In this document: positions 44,695 through 53,507 of the stretch, piece by piece
How the letters are laid out: the number at the start of each line of letters is the position of its first letter
Numbering within the stretch: position 1 is the stretch's first letter
Notes under the pieces: generated by a model
The model's database searches: none
Seen by the model: the letters and a program-made list of their open reading frames with translations, nothing else
What the model was told of the DNA's origin: nothing
Made by a program: the position numbers and the translations under genes
From: Kurthia huakuii LAM0618
Lineage (GTDB): Bacteria; Bacillota; Bacilli; Bacillales_A; Planococcaceae
NCBI RefSeq assembly: GCF_000505545.1
Contig: NZ_AYTB01000013.1
Location: 266,694-330,693, forward strand
DNA: 64,000 nucleotides
Reading direction: 5' to 3'

Positions 44695-45389
44695 TGGCAG
44701 ATATGAATACATTCGAACAATTTATTTACTACCTCTCTGAAAACGGCTCGTATGTCTTAATCTTATTTCTACAACACTTTTTAACGTCCATTTACGGCGT
44801 ATTACTCGCAGCGATTGTCGGAATTCCAATTGGCGTCGTCGTTGCGAAATATGGCAAGTTAGCAGGGCCGATTATTACGATTGCTAATATTATTCAAACG
44901 ATTCCAGCACTCGCATTGCTCGCGATTTTAATGCTCGGTATGGGGCTTGGGCGTCCGACAGTTATTGTAGCGGTATTTTTATATGCGCTGCTTCCGATTA
45001 TTAAAAACACGTACACAGGGATTACGAATATTAATAACGATTTAATCGATGCTGGTAAAGGAATGGGCATGACGCGTAGCCAAGTGCTCTATATGATTGA
45101 ATTACCGCTATCACTATCGGTAATTATTGGTGGCTTACGTATTGCACTTGTTGTGGCGATTGGCGTTGTAGCGATTGGCGCATTTATCGGGGCTGGCGGT
45201 TTAGGCGATATTATTATTCGCGGCACCAATGCGACAAACGGTACAGCGATTATTTTAGCCGGTGCGATTCCAACAGCACTAATGGCCGTTATTGCCGACA
45301 TTGTTTTAAGCTTTATTGAACGTCGTCTAGATCCGGTGAAACGTCATAAAAAAGTGGCGACACCTGAAGTACAATCGTTAGAAAATTAA
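44694..45389 (+). CDS. opuCD: OpuCD permease
   Basis: 231 residues, six TM helices, loop DAGKGMGMTRSQVLYMIELPL. Forms the membrane channel with OpuCB. Ends the operon at a terminator. Confidence 0.92.
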   Translation: MADMNTFEQFIYYLSENGSYVLILFLQHFLTSIYGVLLAAIVGIPIGVVVAKYGKLAGPIITIANIIQTIPALALLAILMLGMGLGRPTVIVAVFLYALLPIIKNTYTGITNINNDLIDAGKGMGMTRSQVLYMIELPLSLSVIIGGLRIALVVAIGVVAIGAFIGAGGLGDIIIRGTNATNGTAIILAGAIPTALMAVIADIVLSFIERRLDPVKRHKKVATPEVQSLEN

Positions 45390-45392
45390 CGA

Positions 45393-45431
45393 TAAAAAGA
45401 ATCACGCATTGACGTGGTTCTTTTTATTTTT
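45393..45431 (+). terminator. Terminator of opuC
   Basis: AAAAAGAATCACG / CGTGGTTCTTTTT with one mismatch and T-rich tail. Confidence 0.88.
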
Positions 45432-45472
45432 CCAAATATTGTTTATAATATGGGGGGGATGGAGGGATACAT

Positions 45473-46015
45473 ATGAAAAAATTATTCGCAATCGTTGGGG
45501 CGGCCACATTACTACTCTCAGCTTGTGGGCAACAAACAATGGTGTCACAAACAACATTTACAAAAAAAGAAGAAGCGATCATCGAGACATCGAATATGAC
45601 GCCAAGTAACTTCCTAGATTATCAAGTCGAACCTGGCAAGGAATTAGTGCTCGACATTTACTTGTATCAAGATGGCTTGACGAAAAATAAACTCGTCTAT
45701 TCAAAAGACAATGGCGAAGAAAGTTCGGGCATTATTACGCTAGGATTTCAGCCACAAGGAAACACCTTAAATTTTAGGGCGGATTATTTGACGTTGAACA
45801 TAGGTAAAAATTTCACACAATGGGGGCAAAATGTTTTTTATCCACAAAAAGAAATAGGCGAGAAAGCCGTATTAATTAGTAGTTACCAAGCATCTCAAAA
45901 CGAGCAGATGGTTTTTTCGGCAGAATTGGAAGCAGACGGGGTGTATAAACAACGCGACCTTTCAAAAATTAAAGCAGGCGATGTTTTTGTTGATGTTGTC
46001 GCTCATACGAAATAA
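45473..46015 (+). CDS. Unknown lipoprotein, 180 residues
   Basis: Signal peptide with lipobox LLSAC (Cys18). The mature part is predicted beta-rich and has no domain I recognise. Preceded by TTTATAATATG-type -10 and GGAGGGA. Its original terminator has been split by the 444-bp element that follows. Confidence 0.78.
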   Translation: MKKLFAIVGAATLLLSACGQQTMVSQTTFTKKEEAIIETSNMTPSNFLDYQVEPGKELVLDIYLYQDGLTKNKLVYSKDNGEESSGIITLGFQPQGNTLNFRADYLTLNIGKNFTQWGQNVFYPQKEIGEKAVLISSYQASQNEQMVFSAELEADGVYKQRDLSKIKAGDVFVDVVAHTK

Positions 46016-46503
46016 AAAACAGGAAGTGCGATGCCTGCCTGACTTAAAAAACGAAGCCATTATTAAAGAGAAAGACACTTCTAGAGTATTAAAACTTTAG
46101 AGGTGTTTTTTGATGGGCAAAAACCATAAAAGTAATGGACATGAAATTGGCAAATACGTTGCATTTAGCAAGCAGTCAAAGAAAAAGGCGTTATCATTGA
46201 AACATTCTATCTTAAAAGGCTTTTAGCACAACAAATGACGTTGTCGTTCAAACCGTTCAAGCATACGCGAATTTTGGCAAAGTTAAACCACCTTTCTTCA
46301 GTTGCATACCGAAAAAAGGTGGTGAAAAAACAATTTGACGGCAACTCCTAGGGGACTAGTATGAGTGGAAGACCCCGCGAGCTTGCGAGCAAGGAGGCTT
46401 CAGCCATGCCCCAGGAAAGCGTCCGTCAAGTTTAGCTAAAAGAAGTGTCTTTTTCACTGTCCCAGTTTAGTGGTTCAGTGCGATCATGCACTTTCTGTTT
46501 TTG
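46016..46503 (+). terminator. Terminator split by an insertion
   Basis: Left arm AAAAACAGGAAGTGC ends at about 46029 and right arm GCACTTTCTGTTTTT is at about 46488-46502. Removing 46033-46476 and one AGTGCGAT restores a hairpin AAAACAGGAAGTGC-gatcat-GCACTTTCTGTTTT with a T run. Confidence 0.75.
46033..46476. mobile_element. 444-bp MITE-like element with 8-bp duplication
   Basis: Flanked by exact AGTGCGAT copies (46025-46032 and 46477-46484). Near the ends AAAGACACTTCT (46071-46082) and AGAAGTGTCTTT (46441-46452) are a 12-bp perfect inverted repeat; the outermost bases do not pair well. The right part (GGAAGACCCCGCGAGC...GGAGGCTTC...GAAAGCGTCCGTC) resembles a short repeat I recall as abundant in Bacillales genomes. 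A 37-codon frame (46112-46225, MGKNHKSNGHEIGKY...) is inside but no transposase. Confidence 0.65.
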
Positions 46504-46866
46504 TTATACCTTAAATTCTTCAAATGGTTGAATCGTTAATTTCATTTGTAAAATGCTTAATTGTTCATCTGATAAGCCATAAAAATCTGTCGCCGCATTA
46601 TTTAGTGCTGTAACGATAAATGGCCCAAACACGCGCATTGTAAATTTGTCCTCATCGGCCGCAATACGAAATGAAAAACCTTGTTGGTCGTACTGTGCCT
46701 CTTCATCACAAAATAGTACGACATTTGGTACGACGTCATGTAAACTAACGGGTGTAAGTTTGCGCTCCTCTAAGCCAAGTTGGTCTAATGCCCACGTAAA
46801 ATCAAGCTGCCCCTCTTTTGACATCATTTGAACCCCTTGATCTGTTGCGATAATGTAATGCATCAT
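46504..46866 (-). CDS. Unknown cytoplasmic protein, 120 residues
   Basis: Overlaps the end of the MATE gene by 4 bp (ATGA), so it is its operon partner. GGGGGAAT-type ribosome site. Acidic, alpha/beta, no known motif. I do not recognise the family. Confidence 0.65.
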   Translation of the reverse strand: MMHYIIATDQGVQMMSKEGQLDFTWALDQLGLEERKLTPVSLHDVVPNVVLFCDEEAQYDQQGFSFRIAADEDKFTMRVFGPFIVTALNNAATDFYGLSDEQLSILQMKLTIQPFEEFKV

Positions 46867-48200
46867 TCATTCCCCCTAAGTGTTTTCTTTCTAAATTGAA
46901 TCCATAAAAATACAGATCGAACATATAAATCGATTAATAATGCGAGCCAGACGCCAGCAATGCCCATATCAAGCATAATTCCAAGAACGTAGACACCAAC
47001 AATGCGCAGGCCCCACATACCTACAGCCGTTGAATACATCGGTGTTTTCGTATCACCGGCACCTTGTAGCGCACCAGCTAAGACGAAGCTCATTGCTACA
47101 GCAGGCTGTGCAAAGGCATCAATGCGTAGTGCGGTGACAATTTGGTCAATGACGACCGGGTCATCGGTAAACCAACGTGCCATCCACGGACAAAAAATAA
47201 ACATTAGTACCCCTAGTATCGACATGACGACAATCGTCACAGCTGTTGACAGGACGCCGTATTCAAATGCGTCGTTCAAACGCTTTGCGCCAATGCTTGC
47301 ACCAACAAAGGTTGTCGCGACAACGGCCATACCGTAGCCGGGCATAAACGTAAAGGCTTCAATATTTTCAGCAATCATATGTGCCGCATACGTGTCAGCA
47401 CCAATTTTAATAATGAGACCAAAATAAACAACTTGTCCAACGCGCATAATGAGGCGCTCTGCCGCTGCTGGTGTCGATAACGTAATAAGCTGTTTCATCA
47501 GTGTGCGATCATTCGGGCTCTGCCACTGAAAGCGAAGCAACGTTTTCTGTACCGCATAGTAAAGCCATAAACTATTGGCAATGCGAATAACGACCGTTGC
47601 ATAAGCAGCGCCGGCCACACCCCAATCAAGTACAATAATAAATACATAATCCAGTGCGATATGGACGATATTTAATAAAAAGCTAATTTTAAGTGGCGTC
47701 GTTGTATTCCCGGTTGCTCGAATGACGCTTGCGAGCACCATCGTTAATGAGATGAACAGCGCTGGAATCCCAACGATGCGTAAATAAATAGCACCAAGCG
47801 CAACAATCGCTTCACTTGCGCCCATGACACGTAGCATATTTTCAGCAAAAAACTGTGTGGCGATACCAAACAAAATGCCTGACACAATCGCAAGTAGTGT
47901 GGATTGTTTTGCTGTTTGTTTTGCTTGAACTAAGTTGTCAGCGCCTAAATAGCGCGCAATTAGTGACGAGGCACCGACACCAATTGCCATAAAGATGGCC
48001 ATATAAATGGCGATAATCGCATTGGCAATACTCACCGCTGTGACGGCGTCTAAACTGACTTTTGAGACAAATAATGTATCGACAAAACCGACGAGTGTTT
48101 GTAAAACATTTTCAAACATCGCTGGAATCCCCATAACAAGAATGGCGCGCAGTTTTTTCTTACGCGTATTGTAATGCTCAAGTTGTAATTTTTCCATCAT
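46863..48200 (-). CDS. MATE-family efflux transporter
   Basis: 445 residues, 12 TM helices, DinF/NorM-like: FENVLQTLVGFVDTLFVSKV at TM1 and GAGDTKTPMYSTAVGMWGLRI in the second half. The start is placed at the ATG-ATG at 48200; the longer frame upstream has no hydrophobic start and no ribosome site. A -10 TATACT ends 6 nt before this ATG and no SD is present, so the message may be leaderless. Likely exports cationic drugs or metabolites using sodium or protons. Confidence 0.85.
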   Translation of the reverse strand: MMEKLQLEHYNTRKKKLRAILVMGIPAMFENVLQTLVGFVDTLFVSKVSLDAVTAVSIANAIIAIYMAIFMAIGVGASSLIARYLGADNLVQAKQTAKQSTLLAIVSGILFGIATQFFAENMLRVMGASEAIVALGAIYLRIVGIPALFISLTMVLASVIRATGNTTTPLKISFLLNIVHIALDYVFIIVLDWGVAGAAYATVVIRIANSLWLYYAVQKTLLRFQWQSPNDRTLMKQLITLSTPAAAERLIMRVGQVVYFGLIIKIGADTYAAHMIAENIEAFTFMPGYGMAVVATTFVGASIGAKRLNDAFEYGVLSTAVTIVVMSILGVLMFIFCPWMARWFTDDPVVIDQIVTALRIDAFAQPAVAMSFVLAGALQGAGDTKTPMYSTAVGMWGLRIVGVYVLGIMLDMGIAGVWLALLIDLYVRSVFLWIQFRKKTLRGNE

Positions 48201-48276
48201 GTTAAAAGTATAGCACAATAGTTGCTCTTTTCGTCGAGAGCCTTTAGAGTAGAATGTAGAAGGCGAGGTTTTTTTA

Positions 48277-48840
48277 ATGAAACGTATTGCACTTGATATG
48301 GACCAAGTGATGGCGGATTTGGTCGCAAAATTTTTAAGCCGCTTCAATGAAGAGTACAATAAAAATTATACGAAGGACGATGTTGTTGGGAAACGTCTAC
48401 CTGAGCTTGATGAAGCCGCACCACACGCATTGTATGAATATTACGGCGATCCATCATTTTTCCGCGATTTACCGGTTATGCCACATAGCGTCGAGGTCGT
48501 TGAACGCTTAAGTGAACACTATGAAATTTATATTGCAACAGCGGCGATGGAAGTGCCACCATCATTTATGGCAAAATTTGAATGGTTGCAGCAATTTTTC
48601 CCGACAATTCCGCAACATCATTATGTTTTCTGCGGTGATAAAAGTGTTATTCATGCCGATTATTTAGTTGATGATACCGAGTTACAATTAAATCGTTTTA
48701 AAAATACAGGTGTTATGTTTGCAGCGCCACATAATGAACATTCGGCATACCCAATTCGCGTGAACGATTGGTTAGAACTTGAAAAATTCTTTATGACTGA
48801 GCTTGAAAAATACAAAGAGGCCGAGACAGAACTAAAATAA
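48277..48840 (+). CDS. 5'(3')-deoxyribonucleotidase (NT5C type)
   Basis: 187 residues, HAD fold: motif I ALDMDQVMADL (nucleophile Asp8), motif II TAAMEVP, Lys in CGDKSVIHAD, and acidic pair DYLVDD. Matches the bacterial mdN/cdN group that dephosphorylates dNMPs. Divergent from MATE with overlapping promoters. GGCGAGG ribosome site. Confidence 0.87.
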   Translation: MKRIALDMDQVMADLVAKFLSRFNEEYNKNYTKDDVVGKRLPELDEAAPHALYEYYGDPSFFRDLPVMPHSVEVVERLSEHYEIYIATAAMEVPPSFMAKFEWLQQFFPTIPQHHYVFCGDKSVIHADYLVDDTELQLNRFKNTGVMFAAPHNEHSAYPIRVNDWLELEKFFMTELEKYKEAETELK

Positions 48841-48859
48841 AATTTCCATTAAATAACGA

Positions 48860-48919
48860 CAAAAAGCGAACGCTGATGAATCTTCGGAGTGAATTTCCAT
48901 CATATCGTTCGCTTTTTTC
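48860..48919. terminator. Convergent terminator
   Basis: AAAAAGCGAACG / CGTTCGCTTTTTT with an inner GATG/CATC stem; serves the nucleotidase and the glycosyltransferase. Confidence 0.8.
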
Positions 48920-48938
48920 ATTGGCTGAACCTCTTTTT

Positions 48939-50087
48939 TTAAGATAATAACGCCATTTTGTTGAAGCGTTTTCGCGGCTGAATATGGTCATATGGCAAAA
49001 TATGAAGAACTTGTTCGATAAAGCGCTCTGTATTAAGCTCAATATCTTGCTCATACTGTGCAATCGCTCGTTCAAAACGCGCATATTGAAGTTGATCCTC
49101 AAGCACCGTCATTACTTGCGCAATCGCTGGCTTTGAAGAATCGAGTGCATAAACGAGCTGCTTAGGTACTAAATAATCCATATTAATTTGTTCTTGACCC
49201 GGAAGCACGGATGATACAAAAATCGGCACACGTTTTACAAAAGCTTCAGAAATTGTAACGCCACCAGGTTTTGTAATAAGACCGTCGACTTGTTCATACA
49301 ATGCATTCATATCTTCACGACTGGAAATATAAGAGAGAGGCGTAACATTTGGCAAAGCAGACGCTTTAATTTTTTCATATAATTGTTTGTTATTGCCACA
49401 TAATACGGAAAATTGCGTATCCGGATAAGCACGACATTGTTCAGTTAGCGATGCCATATCGCCTAAGCCACTATTGCCGCCCGCTAAAAGCAAATGTTTT
49501 GATGGCGAATGTTTACGCTGTGCGATGCGCGTCATTGATGGATGTACCGGAATCCCTGAAATTAAAATACGTTCAGATGCAATATCAAAATTTGTTTTTA
49601 ACTGTTCACCAACCGCTTTAGATGGTACTAAATGCAGATCGATGCCAGCCTTTGCCCACACACCACCAGCAAAGAAATCGGTATACGCATTGATGACTGG
49701 TACTGAAATATGCCCTTTTACTTTCAAATTTCCAACCGCATGTGAAGGAAAACTATGCGTACAAATAACCGCTTCTGGCTTTTTTTCTAAAATAATACGT
49801 TCAAGCGTTTGTTCCATTAAATTTTCCCATGGTGAAAATGGTTTGAAGTCATACGTTTGTTGATTAAATTGCTTCGCATAAAATTTACTATATGATACGG
49901 GATGCTTTTGAATCCAAGCTAAATAAATACGCGAAATCATTTTTTCAATACGCGGAAATGTGTAATTAAAAATATCGAGCTTTTCAACTTCTTGCGCTGG
50001 GTCTTGCTTTTTTATATGAGCTGCAATGGCATCAGCAACTTGATGATGCCCTGATTGCATTTGCATAAATGGTAAAATTAAAATCAT
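48939..50087 (-). CDS. UgtP/MGDG-synthase-like glycosyltransferase
   Basis: 382 residues, GT28-type. N-terminal MGDG-synthase domain (GHHQVADAIAAHI at about 15-27 and WENLMEQTLERIILEKKPEAVICTH, shown in part) and a C-terminal UDP-sugar domain with LLAGGNSGLGDM and ITKPGGVTISEA. ATG 50087 is used; the longer frame has no ribosome site. Family members add glucose or galactose to diacylglycerol, giving glycolipid and lipoteichoic-acid anchors. Last gene of an operon with DedA and deacetylase. Confidence 0.83.
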   Translation of the reverse strand: MILILPFMQMQSGHHQVADAIAAHIKKQDPAQEVEKLDIFNYTFPRIEKMISRIYLAWIQKHPVSYSKFYAKQFNQQTYDFKPFSPWENLMEQTLERIILEKKPEAVICTHSFPSHAVGNLKVKGHISVPVINAYTDFFAGGVWAKAGIDLHLVPSKAVGEQLKTNFDIASERILISGIPVHPSMTRIAQRKHSPSKHLLLAGGNSGLGDMASLTEQCRAYPDTQFSVLCGNNKQLYEKIKASALPNVTPLSYISSREDMNALYEQVDGLITKPGGVTISEAFVKRVPIFVSSVLPGQEQINMDYLVPKQLVYALDSSKPAIAQVMTVLEDQLQYARFERAIAQYEQDIELNTERFIEQVLHILPYDHIQPRKRFNKMALLS

Positions 50088-50138
50088 AATTAACACGTCC
50101 TTTACGTCCAAATAAAGTGCGACAATAGTTAGGTGAAG

Positions 50139-50732
50139 TTATTTTTTTAATGCCTGTTTTCGTTTATGCTTAACAAAGAAAAATAAAATGAAGGCAAGAC
50201 CAATAAAAATACCGATAAACGGTAAATATTCATAACGAATTGAAATAACATTTGCGGTTGCGTATCCAAGCGCCATAAAAGGCACTACCCATATTGTGGT
50301 ACCAATTAAACTTACGATGACATACGGTACAAATGAAATTTTTGAAATACCAGCTAAATAAGGATTAATTTGACGCGCTCCGGGGATAAATAGGCCAATA
50401 AGGAGCGCTTTTTTGTAGTTGGCTTCATATTTTTCTTGAAATGCTTTTACTTTAAAATCGCTCATTTTCATTAATTTCGTCACTTTTTGAAAGACCGGCG
50501 CACCTGCATAGCGACCGACAACATAGCTTGATAAGAAACCGATGAATACGCCGAAGAAAGCCGCAAGAATCGATGGGAGCCCTGGTAATGTGTGCTCATG
50601 AATTAAAATGCCGATAATGACGACCAATGTTTCCTCTGGTGCCGGAATCCCAACGACACCAAAAAATAACGAAATAAAAATAATTAATGGACCATAGCTT
50701 TCAACGAGTGATAATACGTGATTAGTGTCCAT
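50139..50732 (-). CDS. DedA-family membrane protein
   Basis: 197 residues, VTT domain. FFGVVGIPAPEETL and FIPGARQINPYLAGISKI (F/Y-xRxxR-like re-entrant segment) are diagnostic. Members are implicated in flipping undecaprenyl phosphate or other lipids across the membrane. Overlaps the deacetylase by 11 bp, so co-translated. Confidence 0.88.
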   Translation of the reverse strand: MDTNHVLSLVESYGPLIIFISLFFGVVGIPAPEETLVVIIGILIHEHTLPGLPSILAAFFGVFIGFLSSYVVGRYAGAPVFQKVTKLMKMSDFKVKAFQEKYEANYKKALLIGLFIPGARQINPYLAGISKISFVPYVIVSLIGTTIWVVPFMALGYATANVISIRYEYLPFIGIFIGLAFILFFFVKHKRKQALKK

Positions 50733-51435
50733 GCGTTGCTAACCACACTTTCGAATCTGTGAACTGCTGACCCGAAAGCGTAGCCTGATGAAGAAACTGC
50801 GATAATTGGTGCAGCATATAGGCTGGAGCAGCGTCATCTGCCCCGCGGTTTTGTCCACAATCATGCAAGACATAAATCGCCCCGTCTTGGCGCTTTGCAT
50901 GAAGTTTTTGTAACAATGTTGTTTGACACGTTTGAATTTTCCAATCACCAAAAATACCTGACCAGAGCACAGGCGTTAAATCCAATTTTCGCGCTACAGG
51001 TAATGTGGCTAATGAAATATGTCCATACGTAGGTCGATACAGTGTAATCGCCTCATGTGTTAATTGCTCGATGACATCTTTTGCATGCTCTAATTCGCGA
51101 TAAAGGCCAACAGGTGATAACAAATAGCTATTCACATGGGTATAGTGATGTAAGCCAATGACATGACCTTCTCGTTGCATCCGCTTAATCAGCTCTGGAT
51201 GACGTTCTGCTTTTTCAGCAACGACAAAGAAAATCGCTTTTATATCGTAACGCTTTAAAAGATCCAACAGCTGCGGTGTATATTGCGGATTAGGGCCGTC
51301 ATCGAACGTCAGCATAATTCCGGGCATCCCATTATTTTGCACGATGCCATAAGAAGTACTACGCGTAAACACTGTCGGTAACACTGTGTAAGCAGCGACG
51401 AGTCCAATTGCCGCTGCCATTATTTTTTTCATCAT
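50722..51435 (-). CDS. Polysaccharide deacetylase (NodB-type), membrane anchored
   Basis: 237 residues. N-terminal signal/anchor helix, then motif 1 MLTFDDGP, motif 2 GLHHYTH, motif 3 RPTYGH, and DWK near motif 4. GAGGGG is 6 nt ahead of ATG 51435. A sigma-A promoter (TTGAAA, 17 bp, AATAAT; 51516-51521 and 51493-51498 on the minus strand) lies upstream. It would deacetylate a cell-wall glycan outside the membrane. First gene of the deacetylase-DedA-glycosyltransferase operon, divergent from sigV-rsiV. Confidence 0.85.
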   Translation of the reverse strand: MMKKIMAAAIGLVAAYTVLPTVFTRSTSYGIVQNNGMPGIMLTFDDGPNPQYTPQLLDLLKRYDIKAIFFVVAEKAERHPELIKRMQREGHVIGLHHYTHVNSYLLSPVGLYRELEHAKDVIEQLTHEAITLYRPTYGHISLATLPVARKLDLTPVLWSGIFGDWKIQTCQTTLLQKLHAKRQDGAIYVLHDCGQNRGADDAAPAYMLHQLSQFLHQATLSGQQFTDSKVWLATHGH

Positions 51436-51549
51436 AACCAACCCCTCATAAAACTAGAACGAACTTCCTGTAAAAAGGTGTCCTTGTATTCCATTATTTC
51501 GTTGAATACGTTATTTTTCAATCGATTTTTGAAAAAATTGTGATAAACT

Positions 51550-51578
51550 GAAAACTTTTTTAAGGGAACAAGACGTCT
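51550..51578 (+). promoter_or_regulatory. ECF-type promoter before sigV
   Basis: TGAAAAC followed 18 bp later by CGTCTA resembles sigma-V/W/M-type ECF promoters (TGAAAC...CGTC), with slightly long spacing. Fits autoregulation of the sigma gene. Confidence 0.5.
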
Positions 51579-51614
51579 ATTGTGCGAACTAGTTTGGTAA
51601 AGGAGCTCCTATAC

Positions 51615-52118
51615 ATGACAAAAAAAAACGAGGCACGTGCGCAGTTTGTGGCATGTGTGACGGATTATAGAGAAGATTTTTATCGCTTAGCCTATAGCTA
51701 CGTTAAAAATCAACAAGATGCGCTTGATATTGTGCAAGACGCCATACAAAAAGGCCTACTTGCGCTTGAACGATTAGAACAAATTGACTCGATGAAAAGT
51801 TGGTTTTATAAAATCGTTGTGCGCACCTCCATCGATTTTTTGCGCAAACATAAGCGTGTAACGGTTACCGATGACGAGACGCTCTGTTATTTGCAAAGTG
51901 GTGCTGAAGACCACTATGAAGATATCGATTTACATGAAGCACTCGAACGCTTGCCTGTTGCTTATCGTACGATTATCGTTTTGCGCTATTTTGAAGATTT
52001 AAAACTCGATGAAATTGCAGAAATTGTTGACGAAAATATCAATACAGTGAAGACGCGACTATATCGCGGATTAAAATTATTACGTGTTGAAATAATGGAG
52101 GGAACCGTGCATGAATAA
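51615..52118 (+). CDS. sigV: ECF sigma factor, SigV-like
   Basis: 167 residues. Region 2 (DFYRLAYSYVKNQQDALDIVQDAIQKGL, in parts) and region 4 (LPVAYRTIIVLRYFEDLKLDEIAEIVDENINTVKTRLYRG, in parts). ATG 51615 follows AAAGGAG. Overlaps the anti-sigma gene by 8 bp. B. subtilis SigV responds to lysozyme and induces peptidoglycan O-acetylation. Confidence 0.85.
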   Translation: MTKKNEARAQFVACVTDYREDFYRLAYSYVKNQQDALDIVQDAIQKGLLALERLEQIDSMKSWFYKIVVRTSIDFLRKHKRVTVTDDETLCYLQSGAEDHYEDIDLHEALERLPVAYRTIIVLRYFEDLKLDEIAEIVDENINTVKTRLYRGLKLLRVEIMEGTVHE

Positions 52119-52959
52119 AAAAATAGAGGATTTAAAAGAGCAATACAAAAATATACCGATTCCTGCGGAGCTTGATGCAATCGTAGCAGAAGCATTAGCT
52201 GAAAAGAAGCCAGCAAAAAAACGCTTTGTAGGCCCGATGACAACGCTAGTCGCAGCTGCCGCCATTTTTGTTGCATCCGTCAATTTGAGCTCAGCTGCAG
52301 CAGATACATTATCAAAAATTCCTGGTGTAAAAGAAATCGTCGAAGTGGTGACTTTTGATGAAGTTAAGGAAGGGCACGACTCTACAACCATCGACGTCAG
52401 AACGCCCGAACTTAAAGGTATGGAAAATCAAACGCTTGAAAGGAATATCAATGCCGATTACCAAGCAACGAGCGAAAAACTTTATAAAGAATACGAGCAG
52501 AAAAAAGGTCATTTTGCCGTTGATAGCGACTATCAAACGATAACCGACCGTAATGGCATCTTATCGATTGAGCAAACCATTCTACACATTGCAGCATCAG
52601 GATACGAACAAAAACGTTATGTGATACTTGACACGAAAAATGAAGCGCTTATTACGTTGCCAAGCCTCTTTAAAGATACGTCTTATGTCGATGTGATTAG
52701 TGCGGAAATTATTCATCAAATGCGCGCGCAAATGAACGCCGATGACAGTAAGGTTTATTTTGTCGATAAGCAAGATGAGCTGGTTGATAGTTTCAAAAAA
52801 ATCAACGACAATCAGCAATTCTATATTAATGATAAAGGAAAGCTAGTCATTTCATTTGATGAATATGACGTGGCACCCGGATATATGGGAGCTGTTCAAT
52901 TTGTCATTCCAACAAAAGTCATTCAATCGATTTTAGTGGGAAATCGTTATATTCAATAG
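52111..52959 (+). CDS. rsiV: Anti-sigma factor RsiV-like (DUF3298)
   Basis: 282 residues: cytoplasmic sigma-binding N terminus (1-40), one TM helix (about 44-65), extracellular DUF4163/DUF3298 domain with TPELKGMENQTLERNIN and ITLPSLFKDTSY. RsiV binds lysozyme and is then cleaved to free SigV. AGGAGG-like GGAGGGA upstream. Confidence 0.84.
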   Translation: MNKKIEDLKEQYKNIPIPAELDAIVAEALAEKKPAKKRFVGPMTTLVAAAAIFVASVNLSSAAADTLSKIPGVKEIVEVVTFDEVKEGHDSTTIDVRTPELKGMENQTLERNINADYQATSEKLYKEYEQKKGHFAVDSDYQTITDRNGILSIEQTILHIAASGYEQKRYVILDTKNEALITLPSLFKDTSYVDVISAEIIHQMRAQMNADDSKVYFVDKQDELVDSFKKINDNQQFYINDKGKLVISFDEYDVAPGYMGAVQFVIPTKVIQSILVGNRYIQ

Positions 52960-53071
52960 TAAAGAAAAAGAGTCGCTAGACAAGAGTATCGTCAAAAGAA
53001 TGCGGATAACCATATGCATGATCAGTGAGCTGTCTTGGAGTGGAAAATGCTCGAATTCTTGCTATACTAAG

Positions 53072-53109
53072 AGCCGAGAACGTTGTTAAATCAACATTCT
53101 CGACTTTTT
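53072..53109 (+). terminator. Terminator downstream of rsiV
   Basis: CGAGAACGTTG / CAACATTCTCG with 6-nt loop and T5. Confidence 0.75.
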
Positions 53110-53206
53110 CGTATAGTTCTAAATTTCATTTAATTATACACATCCAGTTAATTAAGGGGAATGTTTACATAAATCAATATTTAAAGTTACCTTTAGGCTG
53201 TGAATT

Positions 53207-53425
53207 ATGAATTTAATGGCATTTTCAGGCATACTATTAGGACTTACTAGTGGCTTATTTGGCTTAGTATACGGACGAAAAAAGGCTGCTCAAAGTAGAT
53301 GTTTAGATGAACGCTACGAAGAAATCGCTAAAAAGGTGTTAGCTAATGGGTGGAAAGTCACTTTAGTTGCCATCTATGTATTGTGGTTTTTACTTGTATT
53401 CGGTGTTCAAATTTCAGTAGCCTAA
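53207..53425 (+). CDS. Small two-helix membrane protein, 72 residues
   Basis: Two TM helices (about 4-24 and 49-70) around a charged middle (RKKAAQSRCLDERYEEIAKKV). The ribosome site is weak. Sits 82 bp ahead of the LytTR regulator. Unrecognised. Its base composition is more AT-rich than the preceding genes. Confidence 0.55.
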   Translation: MNLMAFSGILLGLTSGLFGLVYGRKKAAQSRCLDERYEEIAKKVLANGWKVTLVAIYVLWFLLVFGVQISVA

Positions 53426-53507
53426 GTTTTAGGACTATTATTATTTTTGTAAATTACCCCAATATATTACTTATTTATGATATGTTAAAAATGGAGGTTA
53501 TATAGTC

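Noticed and set aside
53025..53210. 61-codon frame between rsiV and the small membrane gene
   Set aside because: Crosses a terminator hairpin and has no ribosome site.
53426..53507. AgrD-like peptide gene near the LytTR regulator
   Set aside because: 82 bp with no frame containing a Cys-bearing precursor.
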